In this document: positions 6,942-14,767 of the stretch, piece by piece
Layout of the letters: each line of letters begins with the position of its first letter
Numbering within the stretch: the stretch's first letter is position 1
Assembly (NCBI GenBank): GCA_964562685.1
Contig: CAZLUP010000074.1
Span: forward strand, 1 to 18,849
Direction: 5' to 3'
DNA from: Stanieria sp964562685
GTDB lineage: Bacteria; Cyanobacteriota; Cyanobacteriia; Cyanobacteriales; Xenococcaceae
DNA: 18,849 nt
The notes under the pieces: generated by a model
Seen by the model: the letters and a program-made list of their open reading frames with translations, nothing else
Told to the model about the DNA's origin: nothing
Database searches by the model: none
Made by a program: the position numbers and the translations under genes

Positions 6942-7005
6942 AGGAACAGCTCTGATAGTTATTGAATTTTTAATTTTTAGTAAGTTACTATTAGTAGCTG
7001 TTCCT
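6942..7005 (-). other. Strong intercistronic hairpin between ccmM and ccmN
   Basis: AGGAACAGCT (6942-6951) and AGCTGTTCCT (6996-7005) are perfect 10-base inverted repeats. Eight further pairs, including one G-U, join 6952-6959 to 6987-6994 past a single bulged base, giving an 18-pair stem with a 27-base AT-rich loop. On the minus strand it is followed by TATTTTCC, only weakly U-rich. It could act as a partial terminator or processing site lowering ccmN relative to ccmM. Confidence 0.75.
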
Positions 7006-7056
7006 TGTTCTACAGGTACAATCGCAACCTGAATCCTAACTTTAATCTACAATCTA

Positions 7057-9066
7057 CTAAGGACGCTGAATAATAGTTTCGGAAACTCGTCGTTTTGCAT
7101 TAGGATCAATTCCAATCAAACGCACATATTCACCTGCGTGTTCTGCTAAACAAACTTCTAATGCAGCTATTACATCTAACTCGTGACGACTTTCGATAGG
7201 AGAACAACTTTGCCATGACTTAGTTTTAAAACGACGTTGGTCAGCGTGTTCTGTACCGATTTTGTAGCCTCCAGCTAAAAGAGAACGAATTTGTTCTAAA
7301 GCTTCTGGACTGAGGTGACGATGGCTGAATTCATTACTATAACGAAAACCGTTGCCATTGCCGTTGCTTTGACTAGAGGTAGAAGATGTGGTATTCGCTT
7401 TTACTGTTTTGGGTGTATCACCAGGACGCTGAATGATCGTTTCGGAAACTCGGCGTTTAGCATTAGAGTCAATGCCAATCATACGAACATATTCGCCTGC
7501 GTGTTCAGCCAAACAAGCTTCTAAAGCTGCTACTACTTCAGCTTCTCGTTTGCTATCAATGGGAGAACAGCTTTGCCATGACTTAGTTTTAAAACGACGT
7601 TGGTCGGCGTGTTCTGTACCGATTTTATAGCCACTAGCTAATAGAGAACGTACTTCTTGTAATATTTCTGAACTTAAGCTATTACTACTATAGCCGTTAC
7701 TACGACCATTGCTATAACTAGAAGCACCATTCGATTTAGAAGATTGAGTAGGGCTATCTCCTGGTCTTTGAATAATAATTTCTGCTAATCTACTTTTAGC
7801 GTTAGAGTCTACACCAATTAAGCGGACATATTCTCCAGCATACTCATTTAAAGCAGATTCAACTTGACTGATTACCTGATTCGCATTGCCACTAAATTGT
7901 CCTCCAGTTAACCAAGATTTAGTTTTGAAGCGACGTTGATTGGCGTGTTCGATCCCAATATCACATCCTTGATTGAGTAAAGATCGTACTTGTTGTGCAA
8001 TGCTATCACTCAAATGTCCATTGCCGTTACCATTACCGTTACCATTGGAATGACCGTTGGTACTGAAAGATTTAGCCTTACCAGTGGTGGTTTTAGTTGT
8101 AGTCAAACTATCTCCAGGACGTTGGATAATAATTTCTGCTACTCTTCGTTTCGCTTGTGGATCTACTCCAATTAACTGGACATATTCTCCTTGATGTTGA
8201 CTGAGGATATTTTCCAGTTCACTTAAGACTTGGCTTTCTTTGGTGCTATTAATTTGTCCTCCGCTTAGCCAAGATTTAGTTTTAAAACGACGTTGATTGG
8301 CATACTCAATACTCAAAGAACAACCTTGGGTCAAAAGCGATCGCACCTGGGCTTTAACATCTGAATTTAAACTCATATTTCCTACTGAATTTATATAGTT
8401 ATTACCATTAGTTTCTTCAGTTCTACTGGGTTGAGAAAAATCACGTCCTTCGCGAATAGGGGTAATACAAGCAGCATTATCCGCACAATGATATCCAGCT
8501 AAGAGTGCTTCGTTTATTTCAACGACATGATGTGCAAAAGCGCGATCGCTATCTTGGATATCCGATAAGCGATCGGCTTGTTGTTGATTAGTAATCACTG
8601 CTCCTGAAGGAACATATTTTCCTGGAGGTATTTCTACATCTTGAATCAAGGCGTGCATCATCACAATACAGCCTTTACCGACTTTGGCATTAAATACGGT
8701 AGACCTAAAACCAATAAAACACTCATCTCCTACATATGCAGGTCCATGAATCAGTGCCATATGGGTGATACAAGAATTTTTCCCAATCCAAACAGAATAA
8801 TCTTTGCCGTCGTCGCCCCTCACCCGACCTTTTTCTAAACCGTGAATCACTACTCCATCTTGGATATTAGTATTGTCCCCTATATAAAATGGAGTACCTT
8901 CATCGGCCCGAATAGAAGTGCCAGGAGCAACTAAAACGTTTGCGCCAATTTGGACATCACCAATCAAATTGGAAAACGAATGGACATAAGCACTTTCATC
9001 TATTTGGGGTTCAGCTAAATCTTTCGACCAAGGAGTCGGGGGAGCCGCTTTGGTGCGGACTACCAT
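7057..9066 (-). CDS. ccmM: Carboxysome scaffold CcmM: gamma-carbonic anhydrase plus four SSUL modules
   Basis: Organises Rubisco in the carboxysome and recruits CcmN. Residues 1-210 are a gamma-carbonic anhydrase domain with zinc ligands His75, His102 and His107 and the pair Cys194/Cys200, which in the Thermosynechococcus enzyme forms a disulfide needed for activity; dehydration of bicarbonate to CO2 is therefore likely. Four Rubisco small-subunit-like modules follow at about 233-317, 353-435, 465-548 and 585-669, each with the NQRRFKTKSW or DQRRFKTKSW core, joined by Ser/Asn/Gly-rich linkers (Asn-Gly repeats at 341-350). Modules 3 and 4 have the redox Cys pair (500/518 and 621/639); modules 1 and 2 do not. 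ATG 9066 follows AGGAGG at 9077-9082. A short form from internal Met231 is likely. Confidence 0.97.
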   Translation of the reverse strand: MVVRTKAAPPTPWSKDLAEPQIDESAYVHSFSNLIGDVQIGANVLVAPGTSIRADEGTPFYIGDNTNIQDGVVIHGLEKGRVRGDDGKDYSVWIGKNSCITHMALIHGPAYVGDECFIGFRSTVFNAKVGKGCIVMMHALIQDVEIPPGKYVPSGAVITNQQQADRLSDIQDSDRAFAHHVVEINEALLAGYHCADNAACITPIREGRDFSQPSRTEETNGNNYINSVGNMSLNSDVKAQVRSLLTQGCSLSIEYANQRRFKTKSWLSGGQINSTKESQVLSELENILSQHQGEYVQLIGVDPQAKRRVAEIIIQRPGDSLTTTKTTTGKAKSFSTNGHSNGNGNGNGNGHLSDSIAQQVRSLLNQGCDIGIEHANQRRFKTKSWLTGGQFSGNANQVISQVESALNEYAGEYVRLIGVDSNAKSRLAEIIIQRPGDSPTQSSKSNGASSYSNGRSNGYSSNSLSSEILQEVRSLLASGYKIGTEHADQRRFKTKSWQSCSPIDSKREAEVVAALEACLAEHAGEYVRMIGIDSNAKRRVSETIIQRPGDTPKTVKANTTSSTSSQSNGNGNGFRYSNEFSHRHLSPEALEQIRSLLAGGYKIGTEHADQRRFKTKSWQSCSPIESRHELDVIAALEVCLAEHAGEYVRLIGIDPNAKRRVSETIIQRP
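8374..8385 (-). promoter_or_regulatory. Candidate internal start for the short CcmM form
   Basis: Inside ccmM, in frame, GTAGG (8385-8381) precedes ATG (8376-8374) with four bases between, encoding Met231 just before the first SSUL module. Initiation here would give a 439-residue protein with four SSUL modules and no anhydrase domain, the equivalent of M35 in Synechococcus PCC 7942. The spacing is short, so the strength is uncertain. Confidence 0.5.
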
Positions 9067-9168
9067 TGTCTCAATTCCTCCTAATAATATTTAAGCCATT
9101 TGTGACCCGCTTAACTTAAATTTCAAGTGTAATAAACCTCTCAATTTAAGCCTTATTGTAAAAATACT

Positions 9169-9477
9169 TCACAAAAAACGTTCTGCTTCTTTTTTACTGT
9201 AAAGCGGTCGATTATCTACACTTACTGTATCTATAATTCCCACTACTATCGCATCTAGCGGTCGATGTTCGTGTCCAGTTTCAGTACGAGCTGCACCACC
9301 TCTACTCACGAGAACCCACTCGTTGACACCAGCACCAATTGTATCTCCAGCAACTTCATATTTTGGTAAAACTCGTCCTTGCTCATCAATATATTGAACT
9401 AGCAACAACTTAACCCCTCTCATGCTAGATGATTTGTGGGTGCTTACTACTGTGCCACGAACTTTAGCGATTTGCAT
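9169..9477 (-). CDS. ccmL: Carboxysome vertex protein CcmL
   Basis: Forms pentamers that close the twelve vertices of the icosahedral carboxysome shell. The 102-residue protein is a single EutN/CcmL-type domain with the conserved N-terminal MQIAKVRGTVVST strand, the KYEVAGDTIGAG segment, VLVSRGGAAR (about 55-64) lining the pentamer pore, and the PLDAIVVGIID strand. It begins with ATG four bases after the stop of ccmK1, with AAGAAG just inside the upstream region serving as ribosome site, so translation is probably coupled. The order ccmK-ccmL-ccmM-ccmN is conserved across beta-cyanobacteria. No unusual feature is seen. Confidence 0.97.
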   Translation of the reverse strand: MQIAKVRGTVVSTHKSSSMRGVKLLLVQYIDEQGRVLPKYEVAGDTIGAGVNEWVLVSRGGAARTETGHEHRPLDAIVVGIIDTVSVDNRPLYSKKEAERFL

Positions 9478-9481
9478 TTGT

Positions 9482-9820
9482 TTATGGTCTTCTTAAAGGC
9501 TGAGGATTAACACTTTCCCTGAATTGTTCAACCGCTTCGGTATAACGAATGGGTAGAACATATTCTAGGTTTTCGTGAGGACGGGCGATAATGTGATGAG
9601 ACAAGACACTGCCACCGTTAACTCGTCTGACGTTTTCGATTCCAGCCGAAACGGAAGCTTGTACTTCTGATACATCTCCTCGGACAATAACTGTTACTCT
9701 TCCTGTGCCAATTTTCTCGTAGCCAACCAAAGTAACACGAGCTGCCTTAACCATCGCGTCAGCAGCTTCTACTACTGCTGGGAAACCCAAAGTTTCAATC
9801 ATTCCTACTGCAATGGACAT
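9482..9820 (-). CDS. ccmK1: Carboxysome hexameric shell protein, CcmK1-like
   Basis: Single BMC-domain protein that builds the flat hexagonal facets; the pore loop KIGTGR (residues 36-41) faces the central channel for bicarbonate and sugar phosphates. It is 112 residues long because of the tail ESVNPQPLRRP after the usual end, the hallmark separating CcmK1 from the 103-residue CcmK2. Across residues 1-101 it differs from the next copy upstream at only five positions (58, 65, 71, 75, 96). AAGGAG at 9830-9835, nine bases before ATG, is a strong ribosome site. It is the third of three tandem ccmK genes and precedes ccmL by four bases. The number 1 is given from the tail and the position next to ccmL. 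Confidence 0.93.
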   Translation of the reverse strand: MSIAVGMIETLGFPAVVEAADAMVKAARVTLVGYEKIGTGRVTVIVRGDVSEVQASVSAGIENVRRVNGGSVLSHHIIARPHENLEYVLPIRYTEAVEQFRESVNPQPLRRP

Positions 9821-9860
9821 ATAACTCTACTCCTTAAATATTAATAAATTTGATGTTAAT
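9821..9860. repeat. Intergenic copy of the ccmK duplication unit
   Basis: The 40 bases before this ccmK match the 40 bases before the next upstream ccmK (10181-10220) except at 9838 and 9858. They include the ribosome binding site and an AT-rich spacer, showing that the duplicated unit of 360 bases included the intergenic DNA. The first ccmK of the operon has an unrelated leader. Confidence 0.85.
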
Positions 9861-9868
9861 CGATTGGG

Positions 9869-10180
9869 CTAGTAGGATCTAAACTGCTCTACTTCTTCGG
9901 TGTAGCGTATTGGCAGAACGTATTCTAAGTTTTCATGAGGACGGGCAATAATGTGGGTAGACAGTACTTTTCCACCGTTAACTCGGCTGACGTTTTCAAT
10001 TCCAGCTGCAACGGAAGCTTGTACTTCTGATACATCTCCTCGAACAATAACTGTTACTCTTCCTGTGCCAATTTTTTCGTAGCCAACCAAAGTAACACGA
10101 GCTGCTTTTACCATTGCGTCAGCAGCTTCTACTACTGCTGGGAAACCCAAGGTTTCAATCATTCCTACTGCAATGGACAT
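9869..10180 (-). CDS. ccmK2: Carboxysome hexameric shell protein, CcmK2-like
   Basis: Major facet-forming BMC-domain protein of the carboxysome shell. It has 103 residues, the normal CcmK2 length, ends in VEQFRSY, and has the same pore loop KIGTGR at 36-41. Compared with the first ccmK of the operon it differs at residues 2, 58, 63-65, 71 and 102; compared with the third it differs at five internal sites and lacks the tail. AAGGAG before ATG 10180 lies at the same distance as in the third gene, in a nearly identical leader. The three copies are 48 and 53 bases apart and evidently co-transcribed, so mixed hexamers or facet patches are possible. Whether this copy or the first is the true ccmK2 orthologue cannot be settled by eye. 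Confidence 0.93.
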   Translation of the reverse strand: MSIAVGMIETLGFPAVVEAADAMVKAARVTLVGYEKIGTGRVTVIVRGDVSEVQASVAAGIENVSRVNGGKVLSTHIIARPHENLEYVLPIRYTEEVEQFRSY

Positions 10181-10233
10181 ATAACTCTACTCCTTAAGTA
10201 TTAATAAATTTGATGTTGATTGAATTGATTGAA

Positions 10234-10545
10234 TTAGTAAGTTCGGAACTGCTCTACTTCTTCGGTGTAGCGTATTGGCAGAACGTATTCTAGGTTTTCG
10301 TGAGGACGTGCAATAATGTGAGTAGATAGGACTTCTCCACCATTAACTCTGTTAGCAGCTTCAATTCCAGCCGAAACAGAAGCTTGAACTTCAGAAACAT
10401 CTCCTCGTACGATGACGGTTACTCGTCCTGTACCGATTTTTTCGTAGCCGACTAAAGTAACACGAGCTGCTTTTACCATAGCATCAGCAGCTTCTACTAC
10501 TGCTGGAAAACCTAAAGTTTCGATCATTCCTACTGCAATTGGCAT
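10234..10545 (-). CDS. ccmK: Carboxysome hexameric shell protein CcmK, promoter-proximal copy
   Basis: First gene of the carboxysome operon. The 103-residue BMC-domain protein has the common core MxIAVGMIETLGFP, the KIGTGR pore loop at 36-41 and the C-terminal RYTEEVEQFRTY. It is the most diverged of the three: Pro2 instead of Ser2, and Ala63-Ala64-Asn65 and Glu71 in the helix and turn where the other two have Asn-Val-Arg/Ser and Ser/Lys. ATG 10545 is preceded by GGAGG at 10555-10559 with nine bases between, the same arrangement as rbcL, so it should be translated strongly, fitting a major shell component. Its leader does not share the repeat found before the other two copies. It starts an 805-base spacer shared with the divergent ndhF4 operon. 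Confidence 0.95.
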   Translation of the reverse strand: MPIAVGMIETLGFPAVVEAADAMVKAARVTLVGYEKIGTGRVTVIVRGDVSEVQASVSAGIEAANRVNGGEVLSTHIIARPHENLEYVLPIRYTEEVEQFRTY

Positions 10546-11350
10546 CTAATTATTCCTCCGCGCTCAAGCCAAAATTTTTGAAATTTTAAATAAAAAGTAG
10601 AGTCATTTGATAAATTACATTAAACAAAATTTCTCCATTGTTACTATCAATCATAAATGAAATGCCAGGTTTTTATTTATTTTTTGGTCTGGTCATCTTG
10701 ATTGCTAGTAAACACCATTTATCTAAACTAATTATTTGTTTTAGAAATAGGATGGCGAAATTTTGGACGGTCTTGGGTAATTTACTACTCTATAATCAAG
10801 CATAAATAACCTTGCACCCTTTGACAATATAAACTATGATTATATTTTTTAATTTGATTGTTAATAAGAATTAATACCTAATTATTTTGAGCGGATTGAC
10901 ATAAGCTTGATCATGTGTGTTTTTTGAAGGATTAAACTGTTTTATAATTTTTTTATTGTGTCTCAATAGAGCTATAAAACTGAAATCATGATTCAGTGAG
11001 TTTGTTTGGGAATGACATGGGTAAATGTTTTGTGCTGCAAGCGATCCCTATCTTAGTTAAGATAACTTAGGCTAAAGCTATTTTTCAGTAAAGAAGATAG
11101 CTCATTGGATAAAAAAAACAATAATAACCTGTATGATAATAAAAAAAATAACAACTTTTGGCGGTTAAAAATATTTAAATGACAGTTATTTACCAAATAA
11201 AAATAATTTAAATCAACAAAAGCTTAATTTTAATAGACAAAAATTTTTAGAGTGAATTAGAAATATTTTCTCTTAGAAAGATTTACTCAAGAATTTAAAA
11301 ATAATATAAAAATTTTAGATAAATGTTGTTAACTGATTAGGGCAGTTTTG
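10546..11350. other. Long divergent spacer between ccm and ndhF4-ndhD4-cupB operons
   Basis: This 805-base AT-rich region has no coding frame I can support. Next to ccmK is its ribosome site (10555-10559). TTGACA hexamers occur at 10821 and 10896 and TATAAT at 10791 and 10943, but none pair at 16-18 bases, so I call no promoter. A cluster of dyads lies at 11050-11102: ATCTTA-GT-TAAGAT, TTAG-G-CTAA and AGCTAT-N15-ATAGCT, about 250-300 bases ahead of ndhF4. These could be operators or form RNA structure in a long leader. Poly-A and poly-T runs suggest curved DNA. Confidence 0.5.
11050..11102. promoter_or_regulatory. Cluster of inverted repeats upstream of ndhF4
   Basis: Three dyads are packed into 53 bases: perfect ATCTTA-GT-TAAGAT (11050-11063), TTAG-G-CTAA (11067-11075) and AGCTAT-N15-ATAGCT (11076-11102). 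LysR-type carbon regulators of cyanobacteria (CcmR/NdhR, CmpR, RbcR) bind short AT-rich dyads, so this is a candidate site; identity of the factor is inference. Confidence 0.35.
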
Positions 11351-13249
11351 ATGACTGACTTTTTTTTACAAACTACTTGGATTGTGCCTTTATACGGTCT
11401 TGTAGGGGCTATTTTAACTTTACCTTGGTCTTTGGGTATTATCCGTAAAACAGGACCTAGACCAGCAACTTATCTCAATTTATTGATGACGATAATAGCT
11501 TTAATTCATGGCTCTATTGTCTTCAATATAATTTGGACTCAACCAACTCAACAGATAGTTTTTCATTGGCTTAAAGTAGCAGATTTGGACTTGACCTTAG
11601 CGATTGAGCTTTCTCCTGTAAGTATTGGAGCATTACAGTTAGTAACAGGCATCAGTTTGCTAGCTCAAATTTATGCTCTTGGTTATATGGAAAAAGATTG
11701 GTCGTTAGCTCGTTTCTTTGGTTTGATGGGCTTTTTTGAAGGTGCTTTGGGCGGTATTGCTTTAAGTGATTCTTTACTACTTAGTTATGCCTTATTAGAG
11801 TTATTGACTTTATCTACTTATTTATTGGTAGGTTTTTGGTATGCTCAACCTTTAGTAGTTACAGCAGCTAGAGATGCCTTTTTGACTAAGCGAGTGGGCG
11901 ATATTATCTTACTGATGGGTTTAGTAGCTCTTTCTGCCTATGGTGCAGGATTAAATTTTTCTCAGTTAGAAAAATGGGCTAATACTTTTCCTTTAACACC
12001 ATTAGCTTCGGCTTTATTGGGATTATCTTTAATTGCAGGACCTACAGGAAAATGCGCTCAGTTTCCTCTGAATTTGTGGTTAGATGAAGCGATGGAAGGT
12101 CCTAACCCTGCCGGAATTATGAGAAATTCTATTGTTGTGTCGGCAGGTGCTTATGTTCTGATTAAATTACAGCCTGTTTTTACCCTTTCTCCTGTTTCTT
12201 CTGATGTTCTAATTATTTTGGGAACAGTTACCGCCATTGGAACTTCTTTGATGGCGATCGCGCAAATTGATATTAAGCGAGCTTTATCTCATTCTACTAG
12301 TGCCTATTTAGGATTAGTTTTTATTGCGGTAGGACTAGGGCAAGTAGATATTGCTTTTTTATTGTTATTTACTCATGCAGTTGCCAAAGCCTTGCTCTTT
12401 ATGAGTGCAGGGTCGATTATTTTAACTACTAGCAATCAAAACGTGACTGAAATGGGAGGATTGTGGTCACGAATGCCTGCTACTACTATGGCTTTTGTGG
12501 TTGGTAGTACAGGATTGGTTGCTTTAATGCCAATGGGTATGTTTTGGACTTTCCAGCGATGGTTTAATGGTTCTTGGGAAGTAGATTGGTGGTTACTGGG
12601 AATTTTATTATTTGTTAACGCTCTGTCTGCCTTAAATTTGACCAGAGTATTTCGTTTAGTTTTTCTGGGCGAACCACAAATGAAAACCCGTCGCGCACCT
12701 GAAGTCCCTTGGCCAATGGCATTGCCAATGGTATCTTTAACAATTTTAGTTTTGTTAGCACCAGCAGCACCAATTAAATGGCCTTTGTGGTTAAGTCCAA
12801 CTACTCCATTGGCTTTGGGAGGTGAAACTATTATTCAATTAGCTACACCTCTGTTGATAGTTTCTGGGTTAGTCGGTTGTGCAATAGGAGCAACACTTCA
12901 TTTACACAAAGCTTGGGCAAGACCAACTCAAGTTGTTTGGAGATTTTTCCAAGATTTATTTGCTTACGATTTTTATATTGACCGTTTTTATCAACTTACT
13001 GTAGTGGCAGCCGTAACTGGATTATCTAAATTAACTGCTTGGATTGATCGCTATGTGGTAGATGGTGCAGTAAATTTAGTTAGTCTCTTTACCATCTTTA
13101 GTGGTAATGCTCTCAAATACAACGTTTCTGGGCAATCTCAATTTTATATTCTGACGATTCTGGTGGGTGTTAGTCTACTGCTGTGGTCGGTACTTAGTGG
13201 TCAATGGTCAATTGTTACCAATTATTGGTCATCTCTCATCAATCAATAG
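11351..13249 (+). CDS. ndhF4: NDH-1 subunit NdhF4 of the CO2-uptake complex
   Basis: Distal proton-pumping antiporter-like subunit of the thylakoid NDH-1MS' complex. The 632-residue, multi-helix membrane protein retains Glu150 (NuoL Glu144), Asp184 in RVGD and Lys234 in GKCAQFPL (NuoL Lys229). Where respiratory NdhF/NuoL has the TM8 histidine in PTPVSALIHAATM, this protein has PNPAGIMRNSIVV, one residue shorter and with Arg258 instead, typical of CO2-uptake forms as I recall them. I assign F4 rather than F3 because the partner is a 378-residue CupB-type protein with no cupS and because this set is placed divergent to ccm genes. The start is ATG 11351, with AGGG about ten bases ahead; an in-frame TTG directly before it is less likely. 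Confidence 0.87.
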   Translation: MTDFFLQTTWIVPLYGLVGAILTLPWSLGIIRKTGPRPATYLNLLMTIIALIHGSIVFNIIWTQPTQQIVFHWLKVADLDLTLAIELSPVSIGALQLVTGISLLAQIYALGYMEKDWSLARFFGLMGFFEGALGGIALSDSLLLSYALLELLTLSTYLLVGFWYAQPLVVTAARDAFLTKRVGDIILLMGLVALSAYGAGLNFSQLEKWANTFPLTPLASALLGLSLIAGPTGKCAQFPLNLWLDEAMEGPNPAGIMRNSIVVSAGAYVLIKLQPVFTLSPVSSDVLIILGTVTAIGTSLMAIAQIDIKRALSHSTSAYLGLVFIAVGLGQVDIAFLLLFTHAVAKALLFMSAGSIILTTSNQNVTEMGGLWSRMPATTMAFVVGSTGLVALMPMGMFWTFQRWFNGSWEVDWWLLGILLFVNALSALNLTRVFRLVFLGEPQMKTRRAPEVPWPMALPMVSLTILVLLAPAAPIKWPLWLSPTTPLALGGETIIQLATPLLIVSGLVGCAIGATLHLHKAWARPTQVVWRFFQDLFAYDFYIDRFYQLTVVAAVTGLSKLTAWIDRYVVDGAVNLVSLFTIFSGNALKYNVSGQSQFYILTILVGVSLLLWSVLSGQWSIVTNYWSSLINQ

Positions 13250-13282
13250 TTTAATTTTGTTTAGGAGCAATTATCACAAATT

Positions 13283-14740
13283 ATGCTCAGTGCTTTAATC
13301 GTAATTCCTTTGCTTGGTGCAGCGTTGATTGCCTTTTGTCCTCAACAAATTGAAGGCAAAACTACTCGTTTAATTGCTTTAGTTATTACACTCAGCACAA
13401 TTTTTGTCAATCTTATTTTGGGATTAAAATTCGATCCTAGTCTTGCTCAATTTCAATTTTCAGAAGATATTGCTTGGATAGAGTGGCTGGGATTAAATTA
13501 TCATTTGGGCATTGATGGATTATCTTTCCCTTTGATATTTTTAAATAGTTTATTGACTTTCATTGCTGTAATTAATAGCAAAAAATTGATTGAAAGACCC
13601 CGATTGTATTACTCAATGTTGTTATTTTTGAGTGCGGGGGCTGCGGGAGCTTTTTTAGCACAAGATTTATTGCTGTTTTTTCTCTTTTATGAATTAGAAA
13701 TTATTCCTCTTTATTTCTTAATTGCGATTTGGGGAGGAAAAAGAAGAGGTTATGCAGCAATGAAGTTTTTGCTATATACAGCAGTATCGGGAATTTTGGT
13801 GTTAGCTTCTTTCTTAGGACTGGTATGGTTGACAGGTTCTCATACTTTTGATTATGAAGCCTTGCGATCGCATAATTTATCGCTCAATAGTCAACTGTTA
13901 TTGCTTGCACCTCTCTTAGTAGGGATTTTTATCAAAATTCCTATTTTTCCTTTCCATACTTGGTTACCTGATGCTCACGTCGAAGCTTCAACTCCAATTT
14001 CTGTCTTACTGGCAGGAGTGTTGTTAAAACTAGGTACTTATGCCTTGCTTCGTTTTGCAATAGGGTTATTTCTAGATGGATGGGTAGTGTTAGCTCCTTG
14101 GATGGCAATTTTAGCTGCAATTAGTGCCTTATATGGAGCGTCTTGTGCGATCGCTCAAAAAGATATGAAGAAGGTTGTCGCTTATTCTTCGATTGCTCAC
14201 ATGGCTTATATTCTTTTGGGTGCATCAGCTACTACTAGATTGAGTATTACTGCTTCAGTGTTTCAGATGGTTAGTCATGGTTTAATTTCTGCCCTACTCT
14301 TTTTATTAGTAGGAGTAGTGTATGAAAAAACCGGAACTCGCGATGTTGATGCCCTCAGAGGCTTATTAAATCCAGAAAAGGGTTTACCCGTAACTGGTAG
14401 TTTAATGATTTTAGGAGTAATGGCAAGTTCGGGAATACCAGGGATGGTCGGTTTTATTGCTGAATTTTTGGTTTTTAGAGGAAGTTTTCCGATCTTTCCG
14501 ATTCCCACTCTTCTTTGTTTAGTTGGGACAGGCTTAACTGCTGTTTATTTTCTTCTGGTAATTAACCGAGTTTTCTTTGGTCGTTTGACAGATAATTTGG
14601 CTCAATTACCTCCAGTAAAATGGGCTGAACTCGCTCCTGCTTTTGTTTTAATTACTTTAATTTTTGCTTTTGGCATTCAACCAAGCTGGGTAGTTCATTG
14701 GAGTGAAGTTCAAGCAGTTGCTTTATTGACCGCTGGTTAA
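13283..14740 (+). CDS. ndhD4: NDH-1 subunit NdhD4 of the CO2-uptake complex
   Basis: Second antiporter-like subunit, adjacent to NdhF4 in the membrane arm. The 485 residues form about fourteen hydrophobic helices. Residues of the proton path are kept: Glu137 in FYELEIIPLY (NuoM Glu144), Lys218 in IKIPIFPFHTW (NuoM Lys234), His225, and Lys249 in LLAGVLLKLG (NuoM Lys265); WLPDAH is at 227-232. It starts 33 bases after ndhF4. AGGAG at 13263-13267 is fifteen bases before ATG, longer than ideal, but the N-terminus MLSALIVIPLLGAALI is what the family shows and no other start fits. Co-transcription with ndhF4 and cupB is clear from the spacing. The number 4 follows from the operon context. Confidence 0.88.
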   Translation: MLSALIVIPLLGAALIAFCPQQIEGKTTRLIALVITLSTIFVNLILGLKFDPSLAQFQFSEDIAWIEWLGLNYHLGIDGLSFPLIFLNSLLTFIAVINSKKLIERPRLYYSMLLFLSAGAAGAFLAQDLLLFFLFYELEIIPLYFLIAIWGGKRRGYAAMKFLLYTAVSGILVLASFLGLVWLTGSHTFDYEALRSHNLSLNSQLLLLAPLLVGIFIKIPIFPFHTWLPDAHVEASTPISVLLAGVLLKLGTYALLRFAIGLFLDGWVVLAPWMAILAAISALYGASCAIAQKDMKKVVAYSSIAHMAYILLGASATTRLSITASVFQMVSHGLISALLFLLVGVVYEKTGTRDVDALRGLLNPEKGLPVTGSLMILGVMASSGIPGMVGFIAEFLVFRGSFPIFPIPTLLCLVGTGLTAVYFLLVINRVFFGRLTDNLAQLPPVKWAELAPAFVLITLIFAFGIQPSWVVHWSEVQAVALLTAG

Positions 14741-14767
14741 TTCAGTTATTAAGGACTAAAATTACTC

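Noticed and set aside
7315..8838. Plus-strand frames inside ccmM
   Set aside because: Shadows of the repeated SSUL modules and the anhydrase domain; their similarity to each other comes from the ccmM repeats.
10821..10948. Promoters from TTGACA and TATAAT hexamers in the ccmK/ndhF4 spacer
   Set aside because: The hexamers are not spaced 16-18 bases apart in either orientation, and AT-rich DNA produces such matches by chance.
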